In this document: positions 45,590 to 54,143 of the stretch, piece by piece | Layout of the letters: every line of letters begins with the position of its first letter | How positions within the stretch are numbered: the first letter of the stretch is position 1 | Assembly (NCBI RefSeq): GCF_000425505.1 | Contig: NZ_AUDO01000014.1 | Location: 43,677 to 107,676 of the forward strand | Direction: 5' to 3' | DNA from: Flavobacterium frigidarium DSM 17623 | Lineage (GTDB): Bacteria > Bacteroidota > Bacteroidia > Flavobacteriales > Flavobacteriaceae | Length of the DNA: 64,000 nt | Made by a program: the position numbers and the translations under genes | The notes under the pieces: model-generated | Told to the model about the DNA's origin: nothing | Databases searched by the model: none | What the model saw: the letters and a program-made list of their open reading frames with translations, nothing else

Positions 45590-45901
45590 TTAGTCTAATT
45601 TCACATTTCCTCCTGTTGAACTACCACCTATAATATCATCAACTTTCACATTTCCTCCTGTTGAACTACCACCTATAATATCATCAACTTTTACATTTCC
45701 TCCTGTTGAACTACCGCCTATAATATCATCAACTTTAACGTTCCCTCCTGTTGAACTACCACCTATAATATCATCAACTTTTACATTTCCTCCTGTTGAA
45801 CTACCACCAATTATTGTGCTATTACCGTTTCCTGGAGTTGTGAAAGAACTCATTGTTACTACTAAAGAAAATAATGCGATTGTTGAAACTAATTTTTTCA
45901 T
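45590..45901 (-). CDS. Small secreted protein made of five near-identical 15-residue repeats
   Basis: A 103-residue protein. The Sec signal MKKLVSTIALFSLVVTMSSF is followed by TTPGNGNST and five tandem copies of IIGGSSTGGNVKVDD, the last ending VKLD. The DNA repeats have a 45-bp period and differ mainly at synonymous positions (for example CACATTT, TACATTT, AACGTTC), so the protein sequence is under constraint. I recognise no family. Gly/Ser/Thr-rich repeats with regular hydrophobic Ile-Ile and Val positions could form a beta-solenoid or amyloid-like fibre, or be a processed peptide precursor; all of these are inference. It lies between a histidine kinase/regulator pair and a LytTR regulator, all on the same strand. 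Confidence 0.8.
   Translation of the reverse strand: MKKLVSTIALFSLVVTMSSFTTPGNGNSTIIGGSSTGGNVKVDDIIGGSSTGGNVKVDDIIGGSSTGGNVKVDDIIGGSSTGGNVKVDDIIGGSSTGGNVKLD
45593..45817 (-). repeat. Five 45-bp coding tandem repeats
   Basis: The repeat unit reads on the plus strand as CATTTCCTCCTGTTGAACTA, CCACCTATAATATCATCAAC and a short variable TTT/TAC junction. Each unit encodes one 15-residue segment. Copy number could vary by slippage or recombination between strains. Confidence 0.85.
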
Positions 45902-46075
45902 AATTAAGGGTTTTATATTGTTGTAAAATTTTACTTTTTTAAACTGCTTTATTTGCTGTTTCTTGATGTAAAATTATAACGACATCCCCGATTAACGATT
46001 GAAAATTAGGCGTATATGGTAGACTACGGCTGTTTACTAGTGAACAACCGTCAAATTATGGTAATCGTAGTAATT

Positions 46076-46876
46076 TTAGATTTCGAGGTAATTATCACTT
46101 GAAATTTTGCTAATAATCAAATCAATATTAGATTTATACGTTTTAGAGAAAGGAATTTTTGTAAGAGTATTTTTGATGTGACAAACTGAATTCCCTGTAT
46201 GAATTCTGGAGATGTAACAACTATTTACGATGTAACTATTGTGAATTCGAATAAAAGGATAATACAAAGCTGATTCAAAATGTTTTAATGTTTTAAAAGC
46301 GGTGATCATTTCCCCTGTTTTTAAATGTATATCTGTAGAATTGTTGTCTGCTTTGAGGTAAGCGATATCTCGAGTGTCTATGTAACGGTAATCACCGTAT
46401 GACTTGATACATAGCACTAAACCTTGTTGAGCAGTTGCGGTATGGTTATGAATTAGAACCGTCTTTGAGCTATTCTCGTCTTTTAAGGAGGAAAAGTTGT
46501 CTCTGTCGTTATTAAGCTTTAATAGCATTTGAATAAAATCTCCCTTAGAAACTGGTTTTAAAATATAGTCTGTTACCGCATATTTGATCGCTTCAAAGGC
46601 TAACTTTTTCTTTTTGGTGACAACCACAATTTTCGGAACCACTTTTAAACAGCGATGCAATTCATTAATTAATAAAAGAGATAATTTACTTTTTATATTA
46701 GTGGGGTCTATTTCTAAAAAGACAATATCAGGTTTGTTTTCGAGAATGATATTTAAACCTTTCTTGTAATTATTTGCCGATGCTATAAAAGTCAATTCTG
46801 GAAAACTGCCAGCCATAGCTTGAGTTTCCAAATTGCTTTGTTTATCGTCGTCAATAATTACATATGAATAACTCAT
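46076..46876 (-). CDS. LytTR-type response regulator with Glu at the phospho-acceptor position
   Basis: A 266-residue regulator. The receiver has acidic residues at 9-11 (VIIDDDKQS) and the Lys switch residue in DYILKPVSKGDF. The expected Asp of the usual PDxVFLDI pattern is replaced by Glu 55 in DIVFLEIDP. Glu here often mimics the phosphorylated state. The C-terminal LytTR DNA-binding domain is clear (DIAYLKADNNSTDIHLKTGE, FIRIHNSYIVN, KIPFSKTYK). No histidine kinase of the usual LytS type is adjacent. The repeat-protein gene follows 174 bp downstream on the same strand and may be its target; that is inferred from position. Confidence 0.88.
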   Translation of the reverse strand: MSYSYVIIDDDKQSNLETQAMAGSFPELTFIASANNYKKGLNIILENKPDIVFLEIDPTNIKSKLSLLLINELHRCLKVVPKIVVVTKKKKLAFEAIKYAVTDYILKPVSKGDFIQMLLKLNNDRDNFSSLKDENSSKTVLIHNHTATAQQGLVLCIKSYGDYRYIDTRDIAYLKADNNSTDIHLKTGEMITAFKTLKHFESALYYPFIRIHNSYIVNSCYISRIHTGNSVCHIKNTLTKIPFSKTYKSNIDLIISKISSDNYLEI

Positions 46877-47077
46877 TTACGTCCCTTTAAAATATATTTT
46901 AACTAAGATTTCTAAGCATTGTTTGTTCGAATTAAAAACCAAAACCAATCCTATTAAAGTTAACCATTTTAGCTCACACTAGCTTTAGATGTTAAATTAA
47001 CTCGTTGAAATGCAAATATACGGGATTAAATACGTTTCGGTTTTAAAACTGCTGCAGAAGCTTTCTATGCTAGAATA

Positions 47078-47108
47078 AAAAAAAGGCCCTCCTTGATAGG
47101 AAAGCCTT
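47078..47108 (-). terminator. Terminator of glyS
   Basis: AAAGGC..CCT and AGG..GCCTTT pair around TGAT, followed on the minus strand by a long T run. Confidence 0.75.
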
Positions 47109-47135
47109 TCTACTTGTAGGTAATGATATGAAATA

Positions 47136-48677
47136 TTACATCTTCATTAACCAATTTTTCATCGAAACTTCATTCTCAATAATTGATTTTAAATCAGTTA
47201 TTGCAACACGATCTTGTTTCATTGTATCTCTATGACGAATAGTCACTGTTTGATCTTCGGCGGTTTGATGGTCTACAGTAATACAAAAAGGAGTACCTAA
47301 TGCATCTTGTCTTCTATAACGACGACCTACTGCATCCTTTTCATCATATGTTACTTGGAAATCCCATTTCAACTCATCAATGATTTTATGTGCAATTTCT
47401 GGCAATCCATCTTTTTTAACTAAAGGTAAGACAGCTGCTTTTGTAGGAGCTAAAACTGAAGGCAATTTTAATACTGTTCTTGTAGAACCATCTTCTAATG
47501 TTTCCTCTTTTAACGAGGTTGCAAAAACTGCTAAGAACATTCTATCTAATCCCACTGAAGTTTCTACAACATAAGGAACGTAATTCTTATTTAATTCAGC
47601 GTCAAAATATTGTAGTTTTCTCCCTGAGAATTGTTCGTGTGCTTTTAAATCAAAGTCGGTACGAGAGTGAATTCCTTCTAACTCTTTGAATCCAAAAGGG
47701 AAGTTAAATTCGATATCTGCGGCAGCATTAGCATAATGAGCTAGTTTCTCATGATCATGAAAACGGTAATTTTCTTTTCCTAAACCTAAAGACAAGTGCC
47801 ACTTTAATCTAGTTTCTTTCCAAAATTCGTAGTGCTTCATCTCATCACCCGGACGTACAAAAAATTGCATTTCCATTTGTTCGAATTCACGCATACGGAA
47901 AATAAATTGTCTCGCTACAATCTCATTTCTAAATGCTTTACCAGTTTGAGCAATACCAAATGGCACTTTCATTCTTCCTGATTTTTGTACATTCAAGAAA
48001 TTCACAAAAATACCTTGAGCCGTTTCTGGACGCAAATATAAATCCATTGCAGTATCTGCAGAAGCACCTAATTTTGTTCCAAACATCAAGTTAAATTGAC
48101 GCACTTCTGTCCAGTTACGTGAGCCAGTTTCAGGACATGCAATCTCTAATTCTTCAATTAAAGCTTTTACGTCTTCAAGATCTTCATTTCCTAATGAACG
48201 TCCTAAACGCTCTAGAATTTCTCTCTCGCGTGCTTTGTATTCTACAACTCTAGCGTTTGTAGAGACAAACTCTGCTTCATTAAAAGCATCACCAAAACGA
48301 ACTTTGGCTTTTTCGACCTCTTTAATTGCTTTTATATTCAGCTTTTCAGCATAATCTTCAATTAAAACATCGGCTCTATATCTTCTCTTAGAATCTTTAT
48401 TATCAATTAAGGGATCATTAAATGCGTCAACGTGGCCAGATGCTTTCCAAGTTGTAGGGTGCATTAAAATAGATGCATCAAGTCCTACAATATTGTCATT
48501 CATTTGAACCATTGATTTCCACCAATATTCACGTATGTTCTTTTTTAACTCTACCCCGTTTTGTGCATAATCGTATACTGCACTCAAACCATCGTAAATT
48601 TCGCTTGACGGAAAAATAAAACCGTACTCTTTTGCGTGCGAAACTACATTCTTAAAAATATCTTCTTGTTTTGCCAT
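47136..48677 (-). CDS. glyS: Glycine--tRNA ligase (class II, dimeric type)
   Basis: A 513-residue class II aminoacyl-tRNA synthetase charging tRNA-Gly. It is of the single-chain alpha2 type found in Bacteroidota, Firmicutes and eukaryotes, and not the tetrameric GlyQ/GlyS. Motifs are the N-terminal IFPSSEIYDGLSAVYDYA, motif 2 region GIAQTGKAFRNEIVARQFIFR, EFEQMEMQFFV, motif 3 ETSVGLDRMFLAVF and a C-terminal anticodon-binding domain (VLPLVKKDGLPEIA, YRRQDALGTPFCITVD). The ATG is only 4 nt from a TATTTTTG box, so the mRNA is probably leaderless. Confidence 0.96.
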   Translation of the reverse strand: MAKQEDIFKNVVSHAKEYGFIFPSSEIYDGLSAVYDYAQNGVELKKNIREYWWKSMVQMNDNIVGLDASILMHPTTWKASGHVDAFNDPLIDNKDSKRRYRADVLIEDYAEKLNIKAIKEVEKAKVRFGDAFNEAEFVSTNARVVEYKAREREILERLGRSLGNEDLEDVKALIEELEIACPETGSRNWTEVRQFNLMFGTKLGASADTAMDLYLRPETAQGIFVNFLNVQKSGRMKVPFGIAQTGKAFRNEIVARQFIFRMREFEQMEMQFFVRPGDEMKHYEFWKETRLKWHLSLGLGKENYRFHDHEKLAHYANAAADIEFNFPFGFKELEGIHSRTDFDLKAHEQFSGRKLQYFDAELNKNYVPYVVETSVGLDRMFLAVFATSLKEETLEDGSTRTVLKLPSVLAPTKAAVLPLVKKDGLPEIAHKIIDELKWDFQVTYDEKDAVGRRYRRQDALGTPFCITVDHQTAEDQTVTIRHRDTMKQDRVAITDLKSIIENEVSMKNWLMKM

Positions 48678-48681
48678 ATTG

Positions 48682-48689
48682 CAAAAATA
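48682..48689 (-). promoter_or_regulatory. -7 box of glyS, leaderless geometry
   Basis: TATTTTTG on the minus strand, followed by CAAT and then the ATG at 48677. Only 4 nt separate box and start. No clear -33 TTTG. Confidence 0.6.
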
Positions 48690-48772
48690 TAAAAAGAGAA
48701 TTTAAAAAAAAGAAAATCATACAAGATTGACCCATTGATTTTCATATTTTTATAAATAAAATCACAAATAAC

Positions 48773-49456
48773 ATGTTTAAAAGCCTAATTAACCTCTTCT
48801 TTCCAAAAACATGTAGCGGATGCAACAACAATTTGACTGCTAATGAAACTATAATTTGCACCATATGCCGACATGATATTCCGCTAACAAATCATTATTT
48901 GAATCAAGAAAACGAAGCTTTTAAAAAATTCTATGGTCGTGTTGCGGTACGACATGTGTCGTGCTTTGTTTATTTTCATAAAAAAGGAATCGTTCAGGAA
49001 ATGATTCATAATTTAAAATATCGCGGCCATGAAGAAGTGGGTACGCTCTTGGGAAATTGGTACGCAGAAGATTTGGCAAAGATTAGTGACTTATCAACTG
49101 TTGACTGTATTATTCCGGTTCCCTTACATAAAAGAAAATTAAGAGAAAGAGGCTACAACCAAGTAACAGAATTTGCCTTAGCATTATCTCAACAATTGTC
49201 CTTACCATATAATGACACTTTGCTTATTCGAAAAGTATACTCGAAAACGCAATCAAAAAAGAATTTATTAGGCAGAACAGAGGGGATTCAAAGTACATTT
49301 GATGTTAATTATAGTGAGCAAGATCACAACAAACATTTTTTATTAATCGACGATGTTATTACCACAGGTGCAACTCTTGAGGCTTGCTCAAAAGCCTTAT
49401 TGAAAATTCCCGGAGCTAGTATTAGTATCGTGTGTATGGCCATGACAGACTCTTAA
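48773..49456 (+). CDS. comF: ComF-family phosphoribosyltransferase-like protein
   Basis: A 227-residue ComF/GntX-type protein. The N-terminal zinc ribbon has two Cys pairs (CSGCNNN, ICTICRHDIP). The C-terminal type I phosphoribosyltransferase domain has the PRPP loop FLLIDDVITTGATLEACSKAL and the typical PVPLHKRKLRERGYNQ. In competent bacteria ComFC acts late in DNA uptake; elsewhere the role is unclear. Length is normal. It is transcribed divergently from glyS. Confidence 0.92.
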   Translation: MFKSLINLFFPKTCSGCNNNLTANETIICTICRHDIPLTNHYLNQENEAFKKFYGRVAVRHVSCFVYFHKKGIVQEMIHNLKYRGHEEVGTLLGNWYAEDLAKISDLSTVDCIIPVPLHKRKLRERGYNQVTEFALALSQQLSLPYNDTLLIRKVYSKTQSKKNLLGRTEGIQSTFDVNYSEQDHNKHFLLIDDVITTGATLEACSKALLKIPGASISIVCMAMTDS

Positions 49457-49602
49457 TTACTATAGTAGCAGACTTTTATAATTTTCTAAAAATCAGCTCA
49501 AAAAGAAGAATTTATTCTAAAAAGTATTCGAATTTTAGCAACTATCGATTTATTTAATGAAATTATAACAAAATAGAATTTCCGTTTCCAAAGTTAAATG
49601 TT

Positions 49603-49610
49603 TAAATTTG
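49603..49610 (+). promoter_or_regulatory. -7 box of the superoxide dismutase gene
   Basis: TAAATTTG lies 34 nt before the ATG at 49645. No -33 TTTG at the right distance; TTTC is the closest. Confidence 0.45.
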
Positions 49611-49644
49611 AATAAATTTTTATAAATATTAAAACAAATATATT

Positions 49645-50253
49645 ATGGCTTTTGAATTACCTCAGTTACCTTATGCGTATGACGCATTAGAACCAAATAT
49701 TGATGCACGCACGATGGAAATTCATCACTCAAAGCATCATAACGCTTATACTACAAACCTAAATGCTGCTGTTGCTGGAACAGACATGGAAGGTAAAACT
49801 ATAGAAAACATCCTAATCAACCTTGATTTAAAAAACGGTGCTGTTCGTAACAATGGTGGTGGTTTTTACAACCATAACCTTTTTTGGACAGTAATGTCTC
49901 CTGATGGTGGCGGATTACCAACAGGTGATTTACTTGCTGCTATCGAAAGTGATTTTGGAAGTTTTGATGAATTCAAAGCAAAATTCAGTAAAGCTGGAGC
50001 AACACAATTTGGTTCTGGATGGGCTTGGTTATGTGTGCATAAAGGCGGAAAACTTGAAGTATGCGGAACTCCAAATCAAGACAATCCATTAATGCCAGGT
50101 GTTGGTTGCGGTGGAACTCCAATCTTAGGAATGGACGTTTGGGAACACGCTTATTACTTAAACTACCAAAACAGAAGACCAGATTATATCGAAGCTTTCT
50201 TCAATGTAATTAACTGGACTGAGGTTTCAAGAAGATTTGCTTCTGAGAAATAG
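49645..50253 (+). CDS. sod: Superoxide dismutase (Fe/Mn family)
   Basis: A 202-residue cytoplasmic superoxide dismutase with no signal peptide. Metal ligands are visible: His in [12 protein letters not shown], His in NHNLFWTVM, and Asp and His in [16 protein letters not shown]. Fe and Mn forms cannot be separated reliably by eye, although [11 protein letters not shown] and the GSGWAWL stretch occur in both. Length is normal. It is monocistronic with its own terminator. Confidence 0.95.
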   Translation: MAFELPQLPYAYDALEPNIDARTMEIHHSKHHNAYTTNLNAAVAGTDMEGKTIENILINLDLKNGAVRNNGGGFYNHNLFWTVMSPDGGGLPTGDLLAAIESDFGSFDEFKAKFSKAGATQFGSGWAWLCVHKGGKLEVCGTPNQDNPLMPGVGCGGTPILGMDVWEHAYYLNYQNRRPDYIEAFFNVINWTEVSRRFASEK

Positions 50254-50279
50254 TCTTTTTTAGACAAAAAATTTAAAAG

Positions 50280-50316
50280 GAGATAAACAGCTTTATAGTT
50301 GTTTGTCTCTTTTTTT
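50280..50316 (+). terminator. Terminator of the superoxide dismutase gene
   Basis: GAGATAAACA and TGTTTGTCTC pair with one wobble and are followed by a run of Ts. Confidence 0.7.
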
Positions 50317-50434
50317 ATTCAATACCTTCGGTTTTATTTTCGAAAACAAAAAATAATATTGCACAAAAAAAAAGACGAGTAAACTAATAAGTTCAATCGT
50401 CTTTATTTCAGCCAATTAATTGACTTTAATCAAT

Positions 50435-50464
50435 AAAAAAGGCGGAATTGCTTCCACCTTTTTT
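50435..50464. terminator. Bidirectional terminator near the end of the purF-like gene
   Basis: AAAAAAGGCGGAA and TTCCaCCTTTTTT pair around TTGC, with T runs on both strands. Confidence 0.75.
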
Positions 50465-50593
50465 GCCCCAAATCTACCATAAATTTAACCTACTAATTTT
50501 ATGGTTCTGTAAATCTATAGTACTACTTCAATTTTTACAAAAAATTTAGATAAACAGCATATAAAACCGATTAAAGTACATTTTTAACACTTA

Positions 50594-52492
50594 TTAGTAA
50601 GCGCGAGCATCTTTTCCTTCATAAAAATTCATGAATGCACGGTTCACAACTCTATTACCTCCAGCTGTAGGGTAATCTCCTGTAAAATACCAATCTCCTA
50701 AGTTTTTAGGACATGCGATATGTAAATCTTCAACTGTTTGAAAAATTATTTTTACTTCGGCTTTAATTTCAGGAGAACTTAACATCTCTGCTATCTTATC
50801 TGAAACTTCTTGAGGTTCAAACGGCGCATAAATCTCGGTGACATAATTGACTACATCTGCATCAACAAATTCCTCTTGAGCCTTACATTTAGCGTATACT
50901 TCGTCAACTATATGGTATAAGTTTCTTTCTTTTAAAAGTGCTAATGCAGCTCTAAAAGCAACTAAACCTTCCATCTTTGCCATATCGATTCCATAACAAT
51001 CAGGAAATCTAATTTGTGGTGCCGACGAAACTACAACAATACGTTTAGGATTTAAACGATCCATCATTTTAATGATACTCATTTTTAAAGTAGTCCCTCT
51101 AACAATACTATCATCGATAATCACTAAATTATCTGTAGGTTTGATCACACCGTACGTAACATCATAAACGTGTGCTACTAAATCATCACGACTACTATCC
51201 TCAGTAATAAATGTTCTTAGTTTAGCATCTTTAATAGCTACTTTTTCAGTACGTATTTTTACAGCTAATAATTCTTGCAAACTTTCTGCTGTAAGCGTGT
51301 CTCTATTTTTTAATATATAATTATTTTTTCTCTGATTTAAAAAATCCTGAGCTGCCTCTACCATTCCGTAAAATGAAGTCTCAGCTGTGTTAGGAATATA
51401 AGAGAAAACGGTGTTATCAGTATCTTGATCAATCGAGTCAAGAACTGCTGGTAAAATTAATCTACCTAGGGTTTTTCTCTCTTGATAAATCTCTGCATCA
51501 CTCCCTCTAGAAAAGTAGATTCGTTCAAACGAACAAGCTTTTTTCACTGTAGGAGTCAAAATCTCCTGCATAGAAACTGTACCATTCTTTTTAATGATTA
51601 AAGCATTTCCCGGCTCAATTTCTTGCACTGATTCAAAAGGAACATTAAACACAGTTTGAATTACTGGCCTTTCTGAAGCTACAACTACGACTTCATCATC
51701 TTGGTAAAAATATGCTGGACGAATTCCTGCTGGATCTCTAAAAACAAATGCATCACCATGACCTAACAATCCAGCCATAGCATACCCACCATCAAGATTT
51801 TTTGCCGCTCTCGTCAAAATTTTTGCTACATCTAGTTTCTCTGCGATTATAGGAGAAGCTTCTCTTTTTGACAAACCGTTATTTTTACACTCTTGGTATA
51901 AATCAGTTACTTCGTCATCAAGAAAATGACCTATTTTTTCCATTACAGTAACCGTATCTGCCATTTCTTTTGGGTGTTGTCCTAACTCAATCAAGTTATT
52001 AAACAACTCCTTAACATTAGTCATATTAAAGTTTCCGGCAAGAATTAAATTACGGTGCATCCAGTTATTTTGACGTAAAAATGGATGTACACTTTCGATA
52101 CTATTTTTACCAAAAGTTCCATAACGAACGTGGCCTAAAAACAGTTCACCTATGTATGGAATTTTTGCTTTTTGAAGCTCAACATTATCTGCATATTCTG
52201 GATGTGCAGCCATCTCATCGTTGATACGATCATTTATTTGCGCAAAAACATCTTGAATAGGCTGTGCGTGATTAGATCGTACACGGCTTATGTAACGCTC
52301 CCCAGGCTCAACATCTAATTTAATACTGGCAAAACCAGCACCATCTTGTCCACGGTTGTGTTGCTTTTCCATAAGGAGATACATTTTTTGTATTCCGTAA
52401 AAAGCAGTACCGTATTTCTCTTTGTAATATTCAAGCGGTTTAAGTAGTCTAACTAAGGCTATACCACACTCGTGTTTTAAAGCATCGCTCAT
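50594..52492 (-). CDS. purF: Amidophosphoribosyltransferase (PurF-like), long Bacteroidota form
   Basis: A 632-residue protein with an N-terminal class II glutamine amidotransferase domain (nucleophile Cys 9 in HECGIALV, preceded by a short propeptide; QHNRGQDGAGFAS) and a C-terminal phosphoribosyltransferase domain with PRPP loop VIIDDSIVRGTTLKMS. It would make phosphoribosylamine in the first step of purine synthesis. It is over 100 residues longer than E. coli PurF, mainly through a C-terminal extension, and diverged, so it may be a paralogue with a shifted role. The sugar kinase, rnhA and purN lie upstream on the same strand, and purN supports a purine setting. Confidence 0.85.
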   Translation of the reverse strand: MSDALKHECGIALVRLLKPLEYYKEKYGTAFYGIQKMYLLMEKQHNRGQDGAGFASIKLDVEPGERYISRVRSNHAQPIQDVFAQINDRINDEMAAHPEYADNVELQKAKIPYIGELFLGHVRYGTFGKNSIESVHPFLRQNNWMHRNLILAGNFNMTNVKELFNNLIELGQHPKEMADTVTVMEKIGHFLDDEVTDLYQECKNNGLSKREASPIIAEKLDVAKILTRAAKNLDGGYAMAGLLGHGDAFVFRDPAGIRPAYFYQDDEVVVVASERPVIQTVFNVPFESVQEIEPGNALIIKKNGTVSMQEILTPTVKKACSFERIYFSRGSDAEIYQERKTLGRLILPAVLDSIDQDTDNTVFSYIPNTAETSFYGMVEAAQDFLNQRKNNYILKNRDTLTAESLQELLAVKIRTEKVAIKDAKLRTFITEDSSRDDLVAHVYDVTYGVIKPTDNLVIIDDSIVRGTTLKMSIIKMMDRLNPKRIVVVSSAPQIRFPDCYGIDMAKMEGLVAFRAALALLKERNLYHIVDEVYAKCKAQEEFVDADVVNYVTEIYAPFEPQEVSDKIAEMLSSPEIKAEVKIIFQTVEDLHIACPKNLGDWYFTGDYPTAGGNRVVNRAFMNFYEGKDARAY

Positions 52493-52589
52493 CGTGTTGT
52501 TGTTTGTTGTGTTGTTTAATTTTATTGCACTTTGTAGGATGGAAATACAAACAATAATTGTACCTATATATTACCACAAAGTAAAAAGC

Positions 52590-52616
52590 AAAAAAAGCCC
52601 CGTTTCCGAGGCTTTA
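52590..52616 (-). terminator. Terminator of the sugar kinase gene
   Basis: AAAGCC.CG and CG.GGCTTT pair, with a T run on the minus strand. It separates the kinase gene from the purF-like gene. Confidence 0.75.
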
Positions 52617-52621
52617 AGACA

Positions 52622-53545
52622 TTATATTTCTATATCAAATTGTGTTAGAGACTTAAATTGCTCCAAGCGTGACACAACATCTTCTTTATCTAAAGCAACC
52701 ATGCGTTCTGTACCAAATTTCTCAACACAGAAAGAGGCGAGATTAGAGCCATAAATAATAGCGTTTTTCATATTCTCAAATGAGATGTTTTCACTTTGCG
52801 TAATAAATCCTGCAAATCCACCTGCAAAAGTATCTCCTGCTCCTGTTGGGTCAAAAACTTCTTCTAATGGTAATGCTGGCGCAAAGAATATTTGTTGATC
52901 TTGAAAAAGTAAAGCACCGTGCTCTCCTTTTTTAATAACTACATATTTAGGTCCCATAGTTTGAATTTTGGCTGCAGCCTTAACAAGAGAATATTCTCCT
53001 GAAAGTTGTCTTGCTTCCTCATCATTAATTGTAATCACATCTACACGTTTCATTACATCTAATAATTCAGGTAGTGCGCAGTCCATCCAGAAGTTCATTG
53101 TATCTAATACAATTAATTTTGGTTTAGTAGTCATTTGATCAATAACACTACTTTGTACTAATGGGTGTAAGTTTCCTAACATAACCACATCTGCATCTTT
53201 ATAATTCTCAGGAACTTTTGGTTGAAAATCAGCCAAAACGTTCAATTGAGTATCTAGCGTATCTCTCGAATTTAAATCGTTATGGTAACGACCACTCCAG
53301 AAAAAAGTTCTACCACCTTTTACTACTTCAAGACCAGAAATATCAATATTTCTCTCTGTCAATAAATCTAAATATTCTTGTGGAAAATCGTCTCCTACTA
53401 CCGAAACGATTGCAGATTGTAAGTTAAAAAAAGAAGCCGACAAACCGATATATGTTCCTGCTCCACCTAAAATTTTATCTGTTTTTCCGAAAGGAGTTTC
53501 AATTGCGTCGAAAGCAACTGTTCCAACAATCAATAATTTATTCAT
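52622..53545 (-). CDS. PfkB-family carbohydrate/nucleoside kinase
   Basis: A 307-residue ribokinase-fold kinase with N-terminal LIVGTVAFDAIETPFG, the di-Gly substrate motif KILGGAGTYIGLSASFF and the catalytic DPTGAGDTFAGGFAGF. It lacks the hexose-kinase features of the 35910 protein and has a shorter lid. Substrate could be ribose, adenosine or another nucleoside or sugar. Its position beside purF-like and near purN suggests nucleotide metabolism, which is inference. A full TTTG-N20-TATCTTTG promoter precedes it. Confidence 0.85.
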   Translation of the reverse strand: MNKLLIVGTVAFDAIETPFGKTDKILGGAGTYIGLSASFFNLQSAIVSVVGDDFPQEYLDLLTERNIDISGLEVVKGGRTFFWSGRYHNDLNSRDTLDTQLNVLADFQPKVPENYKDADVVMLGNLHPLVQSSVIDQMTTKPKLIVLDTMNFWMDCALPELLDVMKRVDVITINDEEARQLSGEYSLVKAAAKIQTMGPKYVVIKKGEHGALLFQDQQIFFAPALPLEEVFDPTGAGDTFAGGFAGFITQSENISFENMKNAIIYGSNLASFCVEKFGTERMVALDKEDVVSRLEQFKSLTQFDIEI

Positions 53546-53569
53546 TTATATGAGTTTCAAATTAAGGCG

Positions 53570-53601
53570 CAAAGATAGTTTATAACTTTGATAGTTGCAA
53601 A
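53570..53601 (-). promoter_or_regulatory. Promoter of the PfkB-family kinase gene
   Basis: On the minus strand TTTG (53598-53601), a 20-nt spacer, then TATCTTTG (53570-53577), 24 nt before the ATG. It matches the Bacteroidota consensus. Confidence 0.75.
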
Positions 53602-53621
53602 GATTCAAACTCGCAAAGTTT

Positions 53622-54107
53622 TCATAATAATTTACCTTCTTCCTTTTCATAGACGACATCGATTGAAACCTCTTTTTGCATCGCCCCCATAACTGCAAGT
53701 TCGTCACAACGTTCATTTTGCGGATGATTATTGTGTCCTTTTATCCATTTAAAATCTACTTGATGTTTTCGATAAATAATTAATAACCGCTTCCATAGGT
53801 CGGCGTTTTTTCGATCAACAAATTTCTTTTTTTCCCAACCAAAAACCCATTTCTTCACAACTGAATCTACAACATATTTAGAATCTGAGACAACAAGCAC
53901 TTTCGCATTGGGTTTTTTTAATTTTTCAAGGCCTACAATTACCGCTAACAATTCCATACGATTATTTGTAGTTAAACGAAAACCTTCAAAAAATTCCTTA
54001 CGGTAGGTTTTACCATCTTTAACTGTTTCCATGACCACTCCGTATCCACCGCGACCGGGATTTCCTTTGGCGGCGCCATCAGTATATATATGTACTTCGT
54101 AGTTCAT
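53622..54107 (-). CDS. rnhA: Ribonuclease HI
   Basis: A 161-residue RNase H1 that removes RNA from RNA-DNA hybrids. The four acidic catalytic residues are visible: Asp in IYTDGAAKGNPG, Glu in NNRMELLAVIVG, Asp in VVSDSKYVVDSV and Asp in NERCDELAV. The handle region has WVFGWEKKKFVDRKN. Length is normal for the bacterial type. It is 36 bp downstream of purN on the same strand. Confidence 0.95.
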   Translation of the reverse strand: MNYEVHIYTDGAAKGNPGRGGYGVVMETVKDGKTYRKEFFEGFRLTTNNRMELLAVIVGLEKLKKPNAKVLVVSDSKYVVDSVVKKWVFGWEKKKFVDRKNADLWKRLLIIYRKHQVDFKWIKGHNNHPQNERCDELAVMGAMQKEVSIDVVYEKEEGKLL

Positions 54108-54143
54108 TTTTAATTTTTGTATTAGCTGCTAATTCGATGAGAA

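Larger units (their letters stand above)
50254..50593. other. 340-bp intergenic stretch with three hairpins
   Basis: Between the convergent sod and purF-like genes lie a sod terminator (50280-50316), a weaker hairpin AAAGACGA/TCGTCTTT (50371-50404) and a strong bidirectional terminator (50435-50464). About 130 bases before the purF-like stop show nothing. Confidence 0.65.

Noticed and set aside
45593..45817. Regular 45-bp direct repeats that could suggest a CRISPR array
   Set aside because: There are no unique spacers. The period is entirely coding, encodes identical 15-residue units and differs mostly at synonymous positions.
50371..50404. Hairpin AAAGACGA/TCGTCTTT between sod and purF-like genes
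   Set aside because: The stem is eight pairs with an 18-nt loop, and it lies beside a much better terminator; noted only within the intergenic entry.
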